A DNA stretch of 38,316 nucleotides from an uncultured Clostridia bacterium (GTDB lineage Bacteria; Bacillota; Clostridia; UBA1381), in the NCBI GenBank assembly GCA_947628155.1, contig CANQYQ010000005.1, forward strand, positions 1-38,316, written 5' to 3'. Each line of letters begins with the position of its first letter. Positions within the stretch are counted from its first letter, which is position 1. A program made the translations under genes and the position numbers. Positions 1 through 10,158 of the stretch are shown here, one piece after another. A model generated the notes under the pieces. The model saw only the letters and a program-made list of their open reading frames with translations. It made no database searches and was not told the DNA's origin.

Positions 1-44
1 ACGGCTTATTTATGCGATTTTTGAGCGCCTTTATAATGGTACGT

Positions 45-1580
45 TTACCCTTCAATCGGCTTCATTGTCGGGAACAGGAGTACGTCGCGGATGGCGGGGG
101 AATCGGTCAGGAGCATGCACATGCGGTCGATACCAAAGCCGATGCCGCCGGTCGGGGGCATACCAATCTCCAGCGCGCGCATGAAATCCTCATCCGTCGT
201 ATTCGCTTCCTCATCGCCCTGCGAAAGCAGCTCCTCCTGAGCTTTAAATCGCTCGCGCTGGTCAATGGGGTCGTTCAGCTCCGAATACGCGTTTGCCATT
301 TCCCATCCGTTCATGAAAAACTCGAACCGTTCCACATACTCCGGATTATCCGGCTTTTTCTTCGTGAGCGGCGAGATCTCAATCGGATGATCCATCACAA
401 ATGTCGGCTGGATCATATGCTCCTCCGCGAACTGCTCAAAGAACAGATTCAATATATCACCCTTTTTATGGCGCGCCTCGTATTCCACATGATGTGCGTC
501 CGCCGCGGCACGCGCGTCTTCAAGCGTGTGGATCTCATCAAAATCCACGCCCGCGTATTTCTTCACCGCGTCAACCATTGTAATCCGCTCAAACGGCTTA
601 CCCAAATCCATTTCAACACCGTTATAGACAATTTTAGTTGTACCAAGCACGGTTTGCGCAACATGGCGATAGAGGTTCTCCGTCAAATCCATCATACCGT
701 GATAATCCGTATACGCCTGGTACAGCTCCATAAGCGTAAATTCGGGATTATGGCGCGTATCAAGACCCTCATTCCTGAACACGCGGCCTATCTCGTAAAC
801 CTTGTCGAATCCACCGACGATAAGACGCTTTAAATATAATTCCAGCGAAATGCGGAGCTTGAAGCCCTCGTCGAGTGCGTTAAAATGCGTCTCGAACGGC
901 CGCGCCGCCGCACCGCCAGCGTTTGACACAAGCATGGGCGTTTCAACCTCCAAAAATCCACGCTCGTTTAAATACGCGCGAATCGCCGCAATAATCCTCG
1001 AGCGGTTCATAAACGTCTTTTTCACATCCGCGTTCATTATGAGGTCGATATAGCGCTGGCGGTAGCGCAAATCCGTATCGGTCATGCCGTGGAATTTTTC
1101 CGGCAGCGGCAAAAGCGATTTTGATAAAAGCGTCAGCGAATCGACGCGAATTGAAATCTCGCCCGTCTGCGTTGTGAATACCTCGCCCGACGCGCCGATT
1201 ATATCGCCGATATCAAGCTTCTTGAATCGGTCATATTCCTCTTCCCCCAAAAGATCGCGCTTCACGAAAATCTGTATCTGCCCGCCTATATCCGCGATAT
1301 GGCAAAATCCGACCTTGCCCATGCCGCGCTTAGACATAATTCGTCCCGCGACTGTTACTCTCTGACCGTCGAGCGGCGATATTTCAGCGATAACTTTTTT
1401 CGTTTCGCCGCGCATCGTTACCTCGCGTTCCTCTGTCGCGCAGTTTTCGGTTATGTCCGATGATAGATGCGTTCTGTCGAATTTTGTAATCTTAAACGGG
1501 TCGCGCCCATCGTTTTGCAGTTCCTTTAACTTGTCCCGTCTCACCTGTAAAAGCTGTGACAGCTCTTGTTCCTGAGCCAT
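45..1580 (-). CDS. lysS: Lysyl-tRNA synthetase (class II)
   Basis: 511-aa ORF; class II aaRS motifs such as [23 protein letters not shown] and [30 protein letters not shown]. Confidence 0.97.
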   Translation of the reverse strand: MAQEQELSQLLQVRRDKLKELQNDGRDPFKITKFDRTHLSSDITENCATEEREVTMRGETKKVIAEISPLDGQRVTVAGRIMSKRGMGKVGFCHIADIGGQIQIFVKRDLLGEEEYDRFKKLDIGDIIGASGEVFTTQTGEISIRVDSLTLLSKSLLPLPEKFHGMTDTDLRYRQRYIDLIMNADVKKTFMNRSRIIAAIRAYLNERGFLEVETPMLVSNAGGAAARPFETHFNALDEGFKLRISLELYLKRLIVGGFDKVYEIGRVFRNEGLDTRHNPEFTLMELYQAYTDYHGMMDLTENLYRHVAQTVLGTTKIVYNGVEMDLGKPFERITMVDAVKKYAGVDFDEIHTLEDARAAADAHHVEYEARHKKGDILNLFFEQFAEEHMIQPTFVMDHPIEISPLTKKKPDNPEYVERFEFFMNGWEMANAYSELNDPIDQRERFKAQEELLSQGDEEANTTDEDFMRALEIGMPPTGGIGFGIDRMCMLLTDSPAIRDVLLFPTMKPIEG

Positions 1581-1668
1581 ATTTATATTCCTCCGATTTA
1601 TAAATTCATATTATCCTGTTGATTATACACCATAGCGGGAAATTTTACAACAATTTTTTCAAAAATTT

Positions 1669-2448
1669 TTAAAGCCCGGCCATATGATTAAGAGGCCCGC
1701 TTCCATGACCTAAGTTTAACCCGGCCGATATCGCGCGGATAATGTATTTTTTCGCGTCCGCGGCCGCCGCTTCAATGCTTTTCCCGGCCGCCAAATTACA
1801 CGCTATCGCCGACGATAACGTACAGCCTGTACCGTGGGTATTGGGATTGTCTATGCGCGGCGCGCCGAACCATATTTCCCGCCCGTCTTTATACAGTAAA
1901 TCGTCGGCGGTATCCGCAAGGTGTCCGCCCTTTATAAGCACCGCGCCCGCTGTCGCCGCCGCGATTATCCTTGCCGCCGAAATCATATCGCCGCGAGACA
2001 TGATTTCCATACCGGACAGCGTTTGAGCCTCCGGTATATTCGGCGTTATTACCGAAGCGAGCGGGAACAACCGTTCAACAAGCGCCCTGACACTGCCGTC
2101 CTTCATAAGATCAGAGCCGCTTGTCGCGGTCATAACGGGATCGATGACAATATTTTTCGCGTCGTATTCGGTAAGCTTATCGGCAATAGCGTTGATTGTT
2201 TCCGCGTTTGATACCATACCGATCTTTACCGCGTCGGGACGGATATCGGAAAATATACAGTCGAGCTGCAGCGCCGTAAATTTCGCGCCCGCGTCTAAAA
2301 TTCCGTAAACACCCGTGGTATTCTGCGCCGTTAGCGCGGTCACTGCGCTCATCGCGTACATTTTATGCGCCGTTATCGTTTTGATGTCCGCCTGTACTCC
2401 CGCGCCGCCGGACGAGTCTGAGCCGGCTATCGTCAAAATTTTATACAT
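1669..2448 (-). CDS. thiD: Hydroxymethylpyrimidine/phosphomethylpyrimidine kinase
   Basis: 259 aa; N-term ILTIAGSDSSGGAGVQADIKTI and C-term NTHGTGCTLSSAIACNLA typical of ThiD. Confidence 0.95.
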   Translation of the reverse strand: MYKILTIAGSDSSGGAGVQADIKTITAHKMYAMSAVTALTAQNTTGVYGILDAGAKFTALQLDCIFSDIRPDAVKIGMVSNAETINAIADKLTEYDAKNIVIDPVMTATSGSDLMKDGSVRALVERLFPLASVITPNIPEAQTLSGMEIMSRGDMISAARIIAAATAGAVLIKGGHLADTADDLLYKDGREIWFGAPRIDNPNTHGTGCTLSSAIACNLAAGKSIEAAAADAKKYIIRAISAGLNLGHGSGPLNHMAGL

Positions 2449-2573
2449 GACAATTCTCCCTTCGGTTTATACCGATATAATACCATAAATATACACGGTT
2501 TGCAATGCGGAATATTTACAAATCCCGCGTAATATGGTACAATATTAACAAAACATGCGGTGGAGGGGATACT

Positions 2574-3512
2574 GTGAAGCTGTTGATTACGGGCGGCGCG
2601 GGCTTTATAGGCGCGAACATGGCGAGGCACGAGCTTTTTGCGCACCCTGAGGACGATATAATTATATTTGATAAGCTGACATATGCGGGCAGGATGGAAA
2701 ATCTCGCGGAAATAGCCGATAAAATAAAATTTATAAAGGGAGACATAGCCGACAAAGACACGGTATTCGCGCTGTTTGCGGCGGAAAAGCCGGATATCGT
2801 TATGAATTTCGCGGCGGAATCGCATGTTGACCGCTCAATTGATAATCCCGGCATATTCCTGCGCACAAATATACTCGGCGTGCAGACGCTCATGGACGCG
2901 TGCCTCGCGTACGGTGCGCGGCGGTTCTGTCAGATCTCGACGGATGAGGTTTACGGAGAACTTCCGCTTGACAGACCGGATCTGAAATTTACCGAAAGTT
3001 CGCCGCCCGCGCCGTCAAGTCCGTACAGCGCGTCCAAGGCGGCTGCGGATCTGCTGGTACTCTCGTACAAACGCACGTACGGACTTGACGCCGTAATATC
3101 ACGCTGTTCAAATAACTACGGGCCGTATCAATTCCCCGAAAAGCTGATACCGCTGATGGTACAGCGCGCGGCGAATAACCTTTCGCTGCCCGTTTACGGC
3201 ACCGGTAAAAATGTTCGCGATTGGATCTTTGTCGGCGACCATTGCCGCGCGGTCGATATTATCGCGCGACGCGGCGGAGCGGGAGAAATCTACAATATCG
3301 GCGGCGGGAATGAAATTGCGAATATCGACATTGTACGGCGAATATTGGACATACTTAAAAAGCCGTACAGCTTGATAGAATACGTCGCGGACCGCAAGGG
3401 GCACGATTTGCGCTATGCTGTCGATCATTCGAAGCTCACCCGTGAGCTGGGTTGGAGACCGGAGGCGGATTTTGACAGCGAATTTGAGCGTACGGTAATG
3501 AGCTTTGTCTGA
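2574..3512 (+). CDS. rfbB: dTDP-glucose 4,6-dehydratase family (extended SDR)
   Basis: GGAGFIGANMARHEL Rossmann motif, NFAAESHVDRSI, STDEVYGELP, YSASKAAAD; GTG start at 2574 after a GGAGGGG-like RBS is more likely than the 2505 ORF start. Confidence 0.9.
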   Translation: MKLLITGGAGFIGANMARHELFAHPEDDIIIFDKLTYAGRMENLAEIADKIKFIKGDIADKDTVFALFAAEKPDIVMNFAAESHVDRSIDNPGIFLRTNILGVQTLMDACLAYGARRFCQISTDEVYGELPLDRPDLKFTESSPPAPSSPYSASKAAADLLVLSYKRTYGLDAVISRCSNNYGPYQFPEKLIPLMVQRAANNLSLPVYGTGKNVRDWIFVGDHCRAVDIIARRGGAGEIYNIGGGNEIANIDIVRRILDILKKPYSLIEYVADRKGHDLRYAVDHSKLTRELGWRPEADFDSEFERTVMSFV

Positions 3513-3628
3513 GGGAACAGCGTCTCGGAGGCGGCATTGCTCGGAAAAGTTAACAATTCGTTCATTTGACACCGGTGCTTCGCTGTGGTAAAATAGATAT
3601 AAAGATGTATAATAGGGAGGTCGGTTAT

Positions 3629-4993
3629 GTGAAAAGAGATTATTCCGAGATAACGCCCGAGATTTACGAGTTGGCGGAATTGTGTGAACGCGACGGACAA
3701 ATTGACAAGGATTTATATACAAAATACAAGGTAAACCGAGGTTTGCGGGATTTGTCCGGAAACGGCGTACTTACGGGACTGACGGAAATTTCGGAAATAC
3801 ACGCCAAGGAAAAGATAAACGGCGAGGATGTGCCGTGCGCGGGTGAACTGTACTATCGCGGATACGACATAAATGAGCTTATAAAGGGTACGATCCGAGG
3901 CAAACGATACGGATTCGAGGAAATAACATATTTGCTGCTGTTCGGTGAACTGCCGAACAATGAGGAGCTGAGCCGTTTTAACGGACTGCTGTCAAGCTAC
4001 AGGAGCTTGCCTAATTCATTTGTGCGCGACATCATCATGAAAGCGCCGAGTGACGATATAATGAATTCGCTTGCGCGTTCTGTGCTCACGCTGTACTCGT
4101 ACGACAATAATGCAAATGACATAAGTCTGCCAAACGTTCTGCGGCAGTGCATACAGCTTATCGCGCTGTTTCCGCAGCTTGCGATATACGGATATCAGGC
4201 GTACAATTATTATATCAAGGATTCTAACAGCTTTTTCTTCCACAATCCCGACCCGAATATTTCAACGGCCGAGAATATATTGTACATGCTGCGTCCGAAC
4301 ATGAAATATACGCCGCTCGAGGCGCGTATACTCGATATGGCGCTGATGATTCACGCCGAGCACGGCGGCGGCAATAATTCCGCGTTTACCACGCATGTCG
4401 TAACGTCTTCCGGGACAGATACATATTCGGCAATCGCGGCAGCGCTTGGCTCGCTGAAGGGCCCGAAGCACGGCGGCGCGAATTTGAAGGTCTGTGATAT
4501 GTTCAGACATATCAAGAGTGAGGTCAAGGACTGGAATGATGACGAGGAAATAAGCGCGTATTTAAACCGCATAGTCGGAAAGGACGCGTACGATAAAACC
4601 GGACTTATTTACGGTATCGGACACGCGATCTACTCCGTTTCCGATCCGAGAGCGCAGATTTTCAAAACCTTTGTAGAGAAGCTGGCCGAAGAAAAGGGCC
4701 TGTCTGATGAGTACAGGTTGTATGAGACGGTTGAACGTCTCGCGCCGGAGATAATAGGGAAAAAGAGGAAAATGTATAAGGGTGTAAGTGCGAATGTTGA
4801 TTTTTACAGCGGATTCGTATATCAAATGCTTGGCATACCGGAGGAAATGTTTACGCCGATATTCGCGATAGCGCGCATATCGGGGTGGAGCGCGCACCGG
4901 CTTGAGGAGCTTATAAACGGCAATAAGATCATACGTCCCGCGTATAAGGCCGTGCAGCCGCGCCGCGTATACACACCGTTGAACGAACGTTAA
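3629..4993 (+). CDS. Citrate synthase
   Basis: Citrate synthase motifs: GELYYRGYDINELI, LMIHAEHGGGNNSAFTTHVVTSSGTDTYSAIAAALGSLKGPKHGGAN, GIGHAIYSVSDPRAQ, ANVDFYSGFVYQMLGIP; GTG start at 3629 preceded by AGGGAGG is plausible (ORF opens at 3566). Confidence 0.93.
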   Translation: MKRDYSEITPEIYELAELCERDGQIDKDLYTKYKVNRGLRDLSGNGVLTGLTEISEIHAKEKINGEDVPCAGELYYRGYDINELIKGTIRGKRYGFEEITYLLLFGELPNNEELSRFNGLLSSYRSLPNSFVRDIIMKAPSDDIMNSLARSVLTLYSYDNNANDISLPNVLRQCIQLIALFPQLAIYGYQAYNYYIKDSNSFFFHNPDPNISTAENILYMLRPNMKYTPLEARILDMALMIHAEHGGGNNSAFTTHVVTSSGTDTYSAIAAALGSLKGPKHGGANLKVCDMFRHIKSEVKDWNDDEEISAYLNRIVGKDAYDKTGLIYGIGHAIYSVSDPRAQIFKTFVEKLAEEKGLSDEYRLYETVERLAPEIIGKKRKMYKGVSANVDFYSGFVYQMLGIPEEMFTPIFAIARISGWSAHRLEELINGNKIIRPAYKAVQPRRVYTPLNER

Positions 4994-5016
4994 AAAGGGG
5001 CCGAAGCCCCTTTTTT
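4992..5016. terminator. Bidirectional Rho-independent terminator between convergent genes
   Basis: AAAAAGGGGC-CGAA-GCCCCTTTTTT between citrate synthase (+) and GH88 (-). Confidence 0.9.
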
Positions 5017-5064
5017 AATGCCGTGACCGCGGCATGACATGTCACCCGTTACCAAATATCACTG

Positions 5065-6204
5065 TTACCAGAACAGCATATCAAAGCCCTTGAGCTTATA
5101 AATGGCCTCGGTAAAGAAATAATCGCCGTAAATTATCGAAATGTGCCGCCCCTTTTCATCGTCATAACGTTCCGTACCCATAAGCAGTATCGCCTGATTA
5201 TCATCCGACCAGTCGCAGAAATTTTCTTCCATCGCCTTTAAAATATTCAGCGCGGCATCAAGATAATTACTGTCGCCCGTAATTTTATACAGCTCTATAA
5301 AGCCGCATGACGCGATTGCCCCGGCGGTCGAATCGTAGTACACCGGCTCGGCGGGTGCGCAAAAATCGACGCGCGGCAGCCAATCGTCCTTTACGCGGCT
5401 GATGAAATAATCGGCGCATTTTTTCGCTGTATCGAGATATTCCTTTTTTCCGGTATGGATATAGCTCAGCGTATAGCCGTAAACCGCCCATGACTGACCT
5501 CGCGACCACGACGAGCCGACCGCGTATCCCTGGCCGCCGAAGCTTTCTATCGGCTCGCCGGTTTTTGCGTCGAGGTTCACAATATGGTTTGACGACCCGT
5601 CCGGGCGTATATGCGTGCGCATAACGGTGTCCGCGTGATTCATCGCCATATACTTAAAGCGCGGGTCGTTAAATTCCTCCGACGCCCAGTAGAGCAGGTT
5701 GATATTCATCATGCAGTCGATTATGACCCAGCCGACCTTGTCCTCGTTCCACGCGCGTATGTATTTGCCCTCGCAGTTATAGCGCGACGCCAAAATATCG
5801 GCCGCGACAGCCGTTCTGACCTTTGACTTGTGAGAGCCGAACAGGCGGTAATTTACGCCGCTCGAAATATGCCACATGAATCCGACGTCATGATGCAGAC
5901 GGTCGTAATCGGCAAACGCTTCGTCAAGAATTTCCTCCGCATCCTCCGCCGCCGAACGGTATAATTCATTTTTCGTACCGATGTACATAAGCCACATCAG
6001 CCCGGGCCAAAATCCATTCGTCCACCATGTTACGTCAAGCTCGCGCATATCGCAGTAAACTCCCTCCGTCATGCCGTCAAATTTTTTCGCGCTTGTCGTG
6101 TACGGTATTTTCCCGCGCTGCGTCGGCGCGGTTTTTTTGAGCTTATTGTCTATTTTCTCCCAAACGCCGTCAACCCAGCGCTTGTCCTCCTTAGTTAATT
6201 CCAT
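5065..6204 (-). CDS. Glycoside hydrolase family 88 (unsaturated uronyl hydrolase-like)
   Basis: DVGFMWHISSGVNYRL, VIIDCMMNINLLYWASEEF, DGSSNHIVNLDAKTGE, QGYAVGSSWSRGQSWAVYGYTL; ATG at 6204 with upstream GGGAGGGAGG on the minus strand preferred over the 6309 ORF start. Confidence 0.85.
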   Translation of the reverse strand: MELTKEDKRWVDGVWEKIDNKLKKTAPTQRGKIPYTTSAKKFDGMTEGVYCDMRELDVTWWTNGFWPGLMWLMYIGTKNELYRSAAEDAEEILDEAFADYDRLHHDVGFMWHISSGVNYRLFGSHKSKVRTAVAADILASRYNCEGKYIRAWNEDKVGWVIIDCMMNINLLYWASEEFNDPRFKYMAMNHADTVMRTHIRPDGSSNHIVNLDAKTGEPIESFGGQGYAVGSSWSRGQSWAVYGYTLSYIHTGKKEYLDTAKKCADYFISRVKDDWLPRVDFCAPAEPVYYDSTAGAIASCGFIELYKITGDSNYLDAALNILKAMEENFCDWSDDNQAILLMGTERYDDEKGRHISIIYGDYFFTEAIYKLKGFDMLFW

Positions 6205-6297
6205 AGCTCCTCCCTCCCTTGGTATAAGGATACCATACGCGCCGTATTTATGCAAGCACAAATTTAGCCGTATATGGTCAAATATGCCGACGCCTGA

Positions 6298-6332
6298 TAA
6301 AAAAAACATACCGCGTGGATTTTGCAGTATGT
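6298..6332 (-). terminator. Rho-independent terminator downstream of the stalk-domain protein gene
   Basis: Minus strand ACATACTGC-AAAATCCAC-GCGGTATGT followed by TTTTTT. Confidence 0.75.
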
Positions 6333-6363
6333 CTTTTTATATAATTTTAGCTTTATAAAATTT

Positions 6364-8643
6364 TTATTTCCATATCATATAGTCGGCATTGTTTATTTTC
6401 TGCAATTCTTCTCCGAGATAATCCTTCATATCCTTTCTTGTAAATAATTCCCGCATACTCTCATATGCCTTTTTCTTTACGACCTTTTGCAAATTAAACA
6501 TATGCATATAATCTGTGATCCTGCTATAATCCCGATTTACAATTTCATTTCTTACTGTGTCATACGCGCTGTCAAGAGGCCCATTAATACAATAAATAGT
6601 TTGGAACGTCTTTACGGCATCACCTTTTTTTGCCGCTCCGGACAACCCGTTTACAGTATCCTTAGCAAACGTAACAAACCCGAAAGCTCCGCCTGTTACG
6701 GTGTTCATAATTTTCCCGCCTCCGATTGCTGCCGCCGACTCCGCAAGATTATGCGCGGACATTAGCCATTTAGAAGAATATTCGTCTTCTATGGAATCGA
6801 GTACATCATATAGAGTATCGTCTGTTATATCAGCCTCCTTGAGACTGCTTCTCATTGATTCTATGTAACCAATTCCGTTAGTGTAATCAGATAACATGGT
6901 GCATATTACATCATTGCCAAGCTTCGCTAAATCTAAAACATTCCCGGATACACGAGCGGCCTCATTTAACTTGTATAATGCGGAAGCAGTCCCAACAGAT
7001 AAATTCCCGAAGCGTTCCGTATCGGATAAATCAATAAATTTGCCTGGTTGACTAGCTAATGATTTAACATAATTTGCAACCTTGATTTCCCCGGATAAAT
7101 CAACAGCGCTGACCTCGGGAAGCTCAGCGAATATTTCAAGCAGCATATTCTTTATCATATACTCGTCATTATCCATGCCGGAGAATAAATTTTTAACAGA
7201 TAACCACGTATCGTTCCAGGAAATAGCCGCAGCGTCAATATACGGATTTCTTCTTTCAAATTCTTCATTTATGTTGTCAGAATAACTACTAAAATTGCTT
7301 GCTTCAAAAATAACACTATACATTGCATTCAGTTTTGCAACATCAACATCTGTGATTATTTGTTTTGGTTTGTCAGTATATTCGATAGATACAACATATG
7401 CATCCCCGTCCCACGATACTTCCGCACCTAAGCATTCCGCAACCGCGCGAAGCGGAACGAGGGTCCTATCCCCGATTATTTGAGGCGGAACATCAGACGA
7501 AACATATTCCCAAGTATCCATGGGAAGCTCTCTGATAACATTGATAGTGTTTTTATTAATATCCAATTTCAGTATGCGATCAGGATGCTGGATCAATGCG
7601 GACTGCAGCCTATCACACCACGTAACTTTATCACCCATAGCCTCCGCAATGGCACGAATCGGTACCATAACTCTATCATTGATCATAACCGGCGGTTGGT
7701 CAAACGATATTTCAGAGCCATTTAATTCAACTTTAATTGTTCTGCTTATAGGTACTTCTTCATGTGTATTTGATATGTATTCATATTCCGTGTCAGGATC
7801 AAAAAAAACTTTTTCTCCGTCAGGCAGATGTGATAAAGCATCATTGAAACGCTTATCAACATATACCCAATTTGAATCTCCACTTTCATGATGAAAAGTT
7901 AAAATATTGTTGTTCAATGAATATCTTTGCCCTTGCGCATATATATTCCCGGCAGAATCATACTCTATATAAGTACCATCTTTATTAAACTGATACTTTT
8001 TATAATCTCCGCAGTCGTAATACCAATAATATCTCGTTAAATAATCAATGTCAATATCTTCCGTTTTTATATCTGATCCAAATTCACCTGTTGTTTCATC
8101 GTAAAAATACTCCACTCCCGAATAGTCCGTTATATTATAAGCATAATAATGGCCTGTTTCAGCATGAAAATTTGTCACCTTTTCAGATATTGCCGGGAAA
8201 TAAGCTTCTCCGTTTCTGCAGCCGCAAATCAGAGAAACGACCCGCCTGTCTTGCTCTTGATTGCATACTAAAAATATTTGATCGCCGGCATAGACCAGTT
8301 CCGGTTCAAGCAACTCATCTCGACAATATAGTCCTTCTTTAACAAGCTTATATGTACCATCCGAATTGATAAACCACAATTTACCGTTTTCTATGCCTTC
8401 TTCCCAAATACCTGATATTGCATAACCCTCTTGCCGGCCGTCTCCATCATAATCATAAGCATAACAAAATCTACAATTGATTACATTGTTGTTTAGATCC
8501 GTATATCCTTGTTCTACCAAGCTTGTATTATTAAAAGCGTCCTTTGTTGCTTTTTGGGGGTTATCGTACGCAAAAATATGCGTGTTACAAAGAAAACAGC
8601 ATATTAAAGATAATATAGAAAACCTTAAAATTCTTTTCTTCAT
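6364..8643 (-). CDS. Secreted protein with copper-amine-oxidase N-like (stalk) domains
   Basis: N-term signal peptide MKKRILRFSILSLICCFLCNTHIFA; two stalk-type segments (MINDRVMVPIRAIAEAMGDKVTW... and IIGDRTLVPLRAVAECLGAEVSWDG); long uncharacterised helical C-terminus. Confidence 0.8.
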   Translation of the reverse strand: MKKRILRFSILSLICCFLCNTHIFAYDNPQKATKDAFNNTSLVEQGYTDLNNNVINCRFCYAYDYDGDGRQEGYAISGIWEEGIENGKLWFINSDGTYKLVKEGLYCRDELLEPELVYAGDQIFLVCNQEQDRRVVSLICGCRNGEAYFPAISEKVTNFHAETGHYYAYNITDYSGVEYFYDETTGEFGSDIKTEDIDIDYLTRYYWYYDCGDYKKYQFNKDGTYIEYDSAGNIYAQGQRYSLNNNILTFHHESGDSNWVYVDKRFNDALSHLPDGEKVFFDPDTEYEYISNTHEEVPISRTIKVELNGSEISFDQPPVMINDRVMVPIRAIAEAMGDKVTWCDRLQSALIQHPDRILKLDINKNTINVIRELPMDTWEYVSSDVPPQIIGDRTLVPLRAVAECLGAEVSWDGDAYVVSIEYTDKPKQIITDVDVAKLNAMYSVIFEASNFSSYSDNINEEFERRNPYIDAAAISWNDTWLSVKNLFSGMDNDEYMIKNMLLEIFAELPEVSAVDLSGEIKVANYVKSLASQPGKFIDLSDTERFGNLSVGTASALYKLNEAARVSGNVLDLAKLGNDVICTMLSDYTNGIGYIESMRSSLKEADITDDTLYDVLDSIEDEYSSKWLMSAHNLAESAAAIGGGKIMNTVTGGAFGFVTFAKDTVNGLSGAAKKGDAVKTFQTIYCINGPLDSAYDTVRNEIVNRDYSRITDYMHMFNLQKVVKKKAYESMRELFTRKDMKDYLGEELQKINNADYMIWK

Positions 8644-8900
8644 TGTGAAAATCCTCCTTGGTTAAGTGGAAATATTAAAAAAATCATAGCCGCATTACAC
8701 AGCTAAAAAACATTATCTTGATTTAATGCTGCCGCGCACATCATACACAAATAAAAATCAGCCAAGTATGATTGTAAAAGCGTGCGCCTTTAACAAAAGC
8801 ACAGGCTTAAGTTGATTTCTATTCAAAATGTACTTTGCATATATAATATATCATATACAGCATAATTTGTAAAGATGCGAAATTGGTATTTTCCCCGATT
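8644..8900 (-). promoter_or_regulatory. Promoter plus 5' leader, copy A of a duplicated element (homologous to 16865-17124 on + strand)
   Basis: Minus-strand blocks TTCGCATCTTTACAAA (8866-8881), TAAAGGCGCACGCTTT (8777-8792), GCAGCATTAAATCAA (8718-8732) all recur in the same order and spacing upstream of 17125. Confidence 0.7.
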
Positions 8901-8986
8901 TTTGTAATCCTTGACTTATACATAAATCAAATAAATCCATTCCAAAAACCGGTTTTCCTTGATTGTATTCCATACCTCCGTCATGT

Positions 8987-10069
8987 TTATAATGTCATCG
9001 GGTCGATGCTTATTTTCATAATAGCACTCGACAGCGCTATAATCGCAAATAATATTCCGAGAAGCGCCGTTTTTGACACTTCAATGTGCAGCTTGCGTGA
9101 TACTCGTATACTTTTGATTCCACAGCACAATGCCGCAATCCCAAGAATCAACTCAATAAAACCGATTCCTCGGTACATACCTGTCAAGCCGTATATAATT
9201 ATCGAACTAAATGCAATAATTAAACTGAAATTTGCATACTGTTCGACGCTTTTGTCTGTTCTTACAACCTTGTTTTTGCTCTTTACCTTCGGCCGGCTGA
9301 CGGCCCGATTGGTAATTGATTCAAGCTTATGCGCACACGCCGGGCACAAACCGTCCGTCAATTCGTCTGACGGGAAAGCTCCCGCACACATTCGGCACAC
9401 CGCATGCCCCGGCTGTATTTGCGCCGTCTGCGTTTGCACCGTCTGCGTTTGCACCGTCTGCGTTTGATTTGTTGTTTTGTGTATATCTGTCGAGGTGTTG
9501 TCCTTTTGCTCGGTCTGTAAAGGCGTATCTGAATCAGTTTTATTGTTTGATTCACTCGGCTGATCGCAAAAATCCGCAACGGATAAAATAAGCTTCGTTC
9601 CATCTGTGATAAATTCGTTTATACCGAGTCCGGCTGCCGATTCCCAAAACGATGAGCCGGGATCTGCAATCTCTTTTATATAAAACACTGTTTCACTGTA
9701 TTTATGCGTCAGCGCTTGAACTGCCTTCTCGGCCGTCGGCTGCTCCGTGTATACCAGCATATATTTATCTTTATACAAATACGGTGCTTCAGCCTGCTTT
9801 TCATAAATCACATATTTTTTCTCATTCGTTGTTTTATAAATAACTTGTCTGCGAATATTACGCATATTTTTTATGCAGAGGTCTCTTTTTTCATCGGATA
9901 CGTATGTTAAATATCTATCCGTGTTGCAGTAAATAACAGCTAATTCGCTGCAGGAAAGATCGTTGAGCTCTTCGGCTCTGAGCTCCATACCGTTGTCGGT
10001 TGGTTTTTGTATGTATTTTTCGCATAAGCTTTGTATTTTTTCATTGGAAATTTCCTTAGCTAAACGCAT
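8987..10069 (-). CDS. Putative membrane protein: N-term SseB-like domain, TQTVQ repeat, zinc ribbon, C-term transmembrane segments
   Basis: APYLYKDKYMLVYTEQPTAEKAVQAL and GINEFITDGTKLIL resemble SseB-like domains; CRMCAGAFPSDELTDGLCPAC zinc ribbon; hydrophobic FSLIIAFSSIIIYGLTGMYRGIGFIELILGIAALCCG and TALLGILFAIIALSSAI. Confidence 0.5.
   Translation of the reverse strand: MRLAKEISNEKIQSLCEKYIQKPTDNGMELRAEELNDLSCSELAVIYCNTDRYLTYVSDEKRDLCIKNMRNIRRQVIYKTTNEKKYVIYEKQAEAPYLYKDKYMLVYTEQPTAEKAVQALTHKYSETVFYIKEIADPGSSFWESAAGLGINEFITDGTKLILSVADFCDQPSESNNKTDSDTPLQTEQKDNTSTDIHKTTNQTQTVQTQTVQTQTAQIQPGHAVCRMCAGAFPSDELTDGLCPACAHKLESITNRAVSRPKVKSKNKVVRTDKSVEQYANFSLIIAFSSIIIYGLTGMYRGIGFIELILGIAALCCGIKSIRVSRKLHIEVSKTALLGILFAIIALSSAIMKISIDPMTL
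9422..9465. repeat. Short 15-bp tandem repeat, about 3 copies
   Basis: Repeat unit ACCGTCTGCGTTTGC on + strand, encoding TQTVQ on - strand inside the 8987-10069 ORF. Confidence 0.9.
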
Positions 10070-10158
10070 ATAAGTTCACCATTCCTCCATAAGTTTATAG
10101 AATGCCGAAAATGTTTTCATATATCTTCTGATTTCATACGGCTTTACCTTCTGACGCA

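Noticed and set aside
12-833. 273-aa plus-strand ORF
   Set aside because: Fully antisense to lysS; low-complexity Arg/His/Leu-rich translation, typical shadow ORF of GC-biased codons.
8644-8900. Leader copies as a c-di-GMP-I (GEMM) riboswitch
   Set aside because: The GGCGCACGC segment superficially recalls GEMM, but the GNRA hairpin, GACGCAAAGCC core and tetraloop-receptor stem are not present.
9422-9465. Possible CRISPR array
   Set aside because: Direct 15-bp tandem repeat without spacers, inside a CDS; no cas genes in the window.
9316-9591. Plus-strand ORFs with APSAFAPSAF or VCTVCVCTVCV repeats
   Set aside because: Antisense read-through of the 15-bp tandem repeat in the 8987-10069 CDS; no RBS or family similarity.
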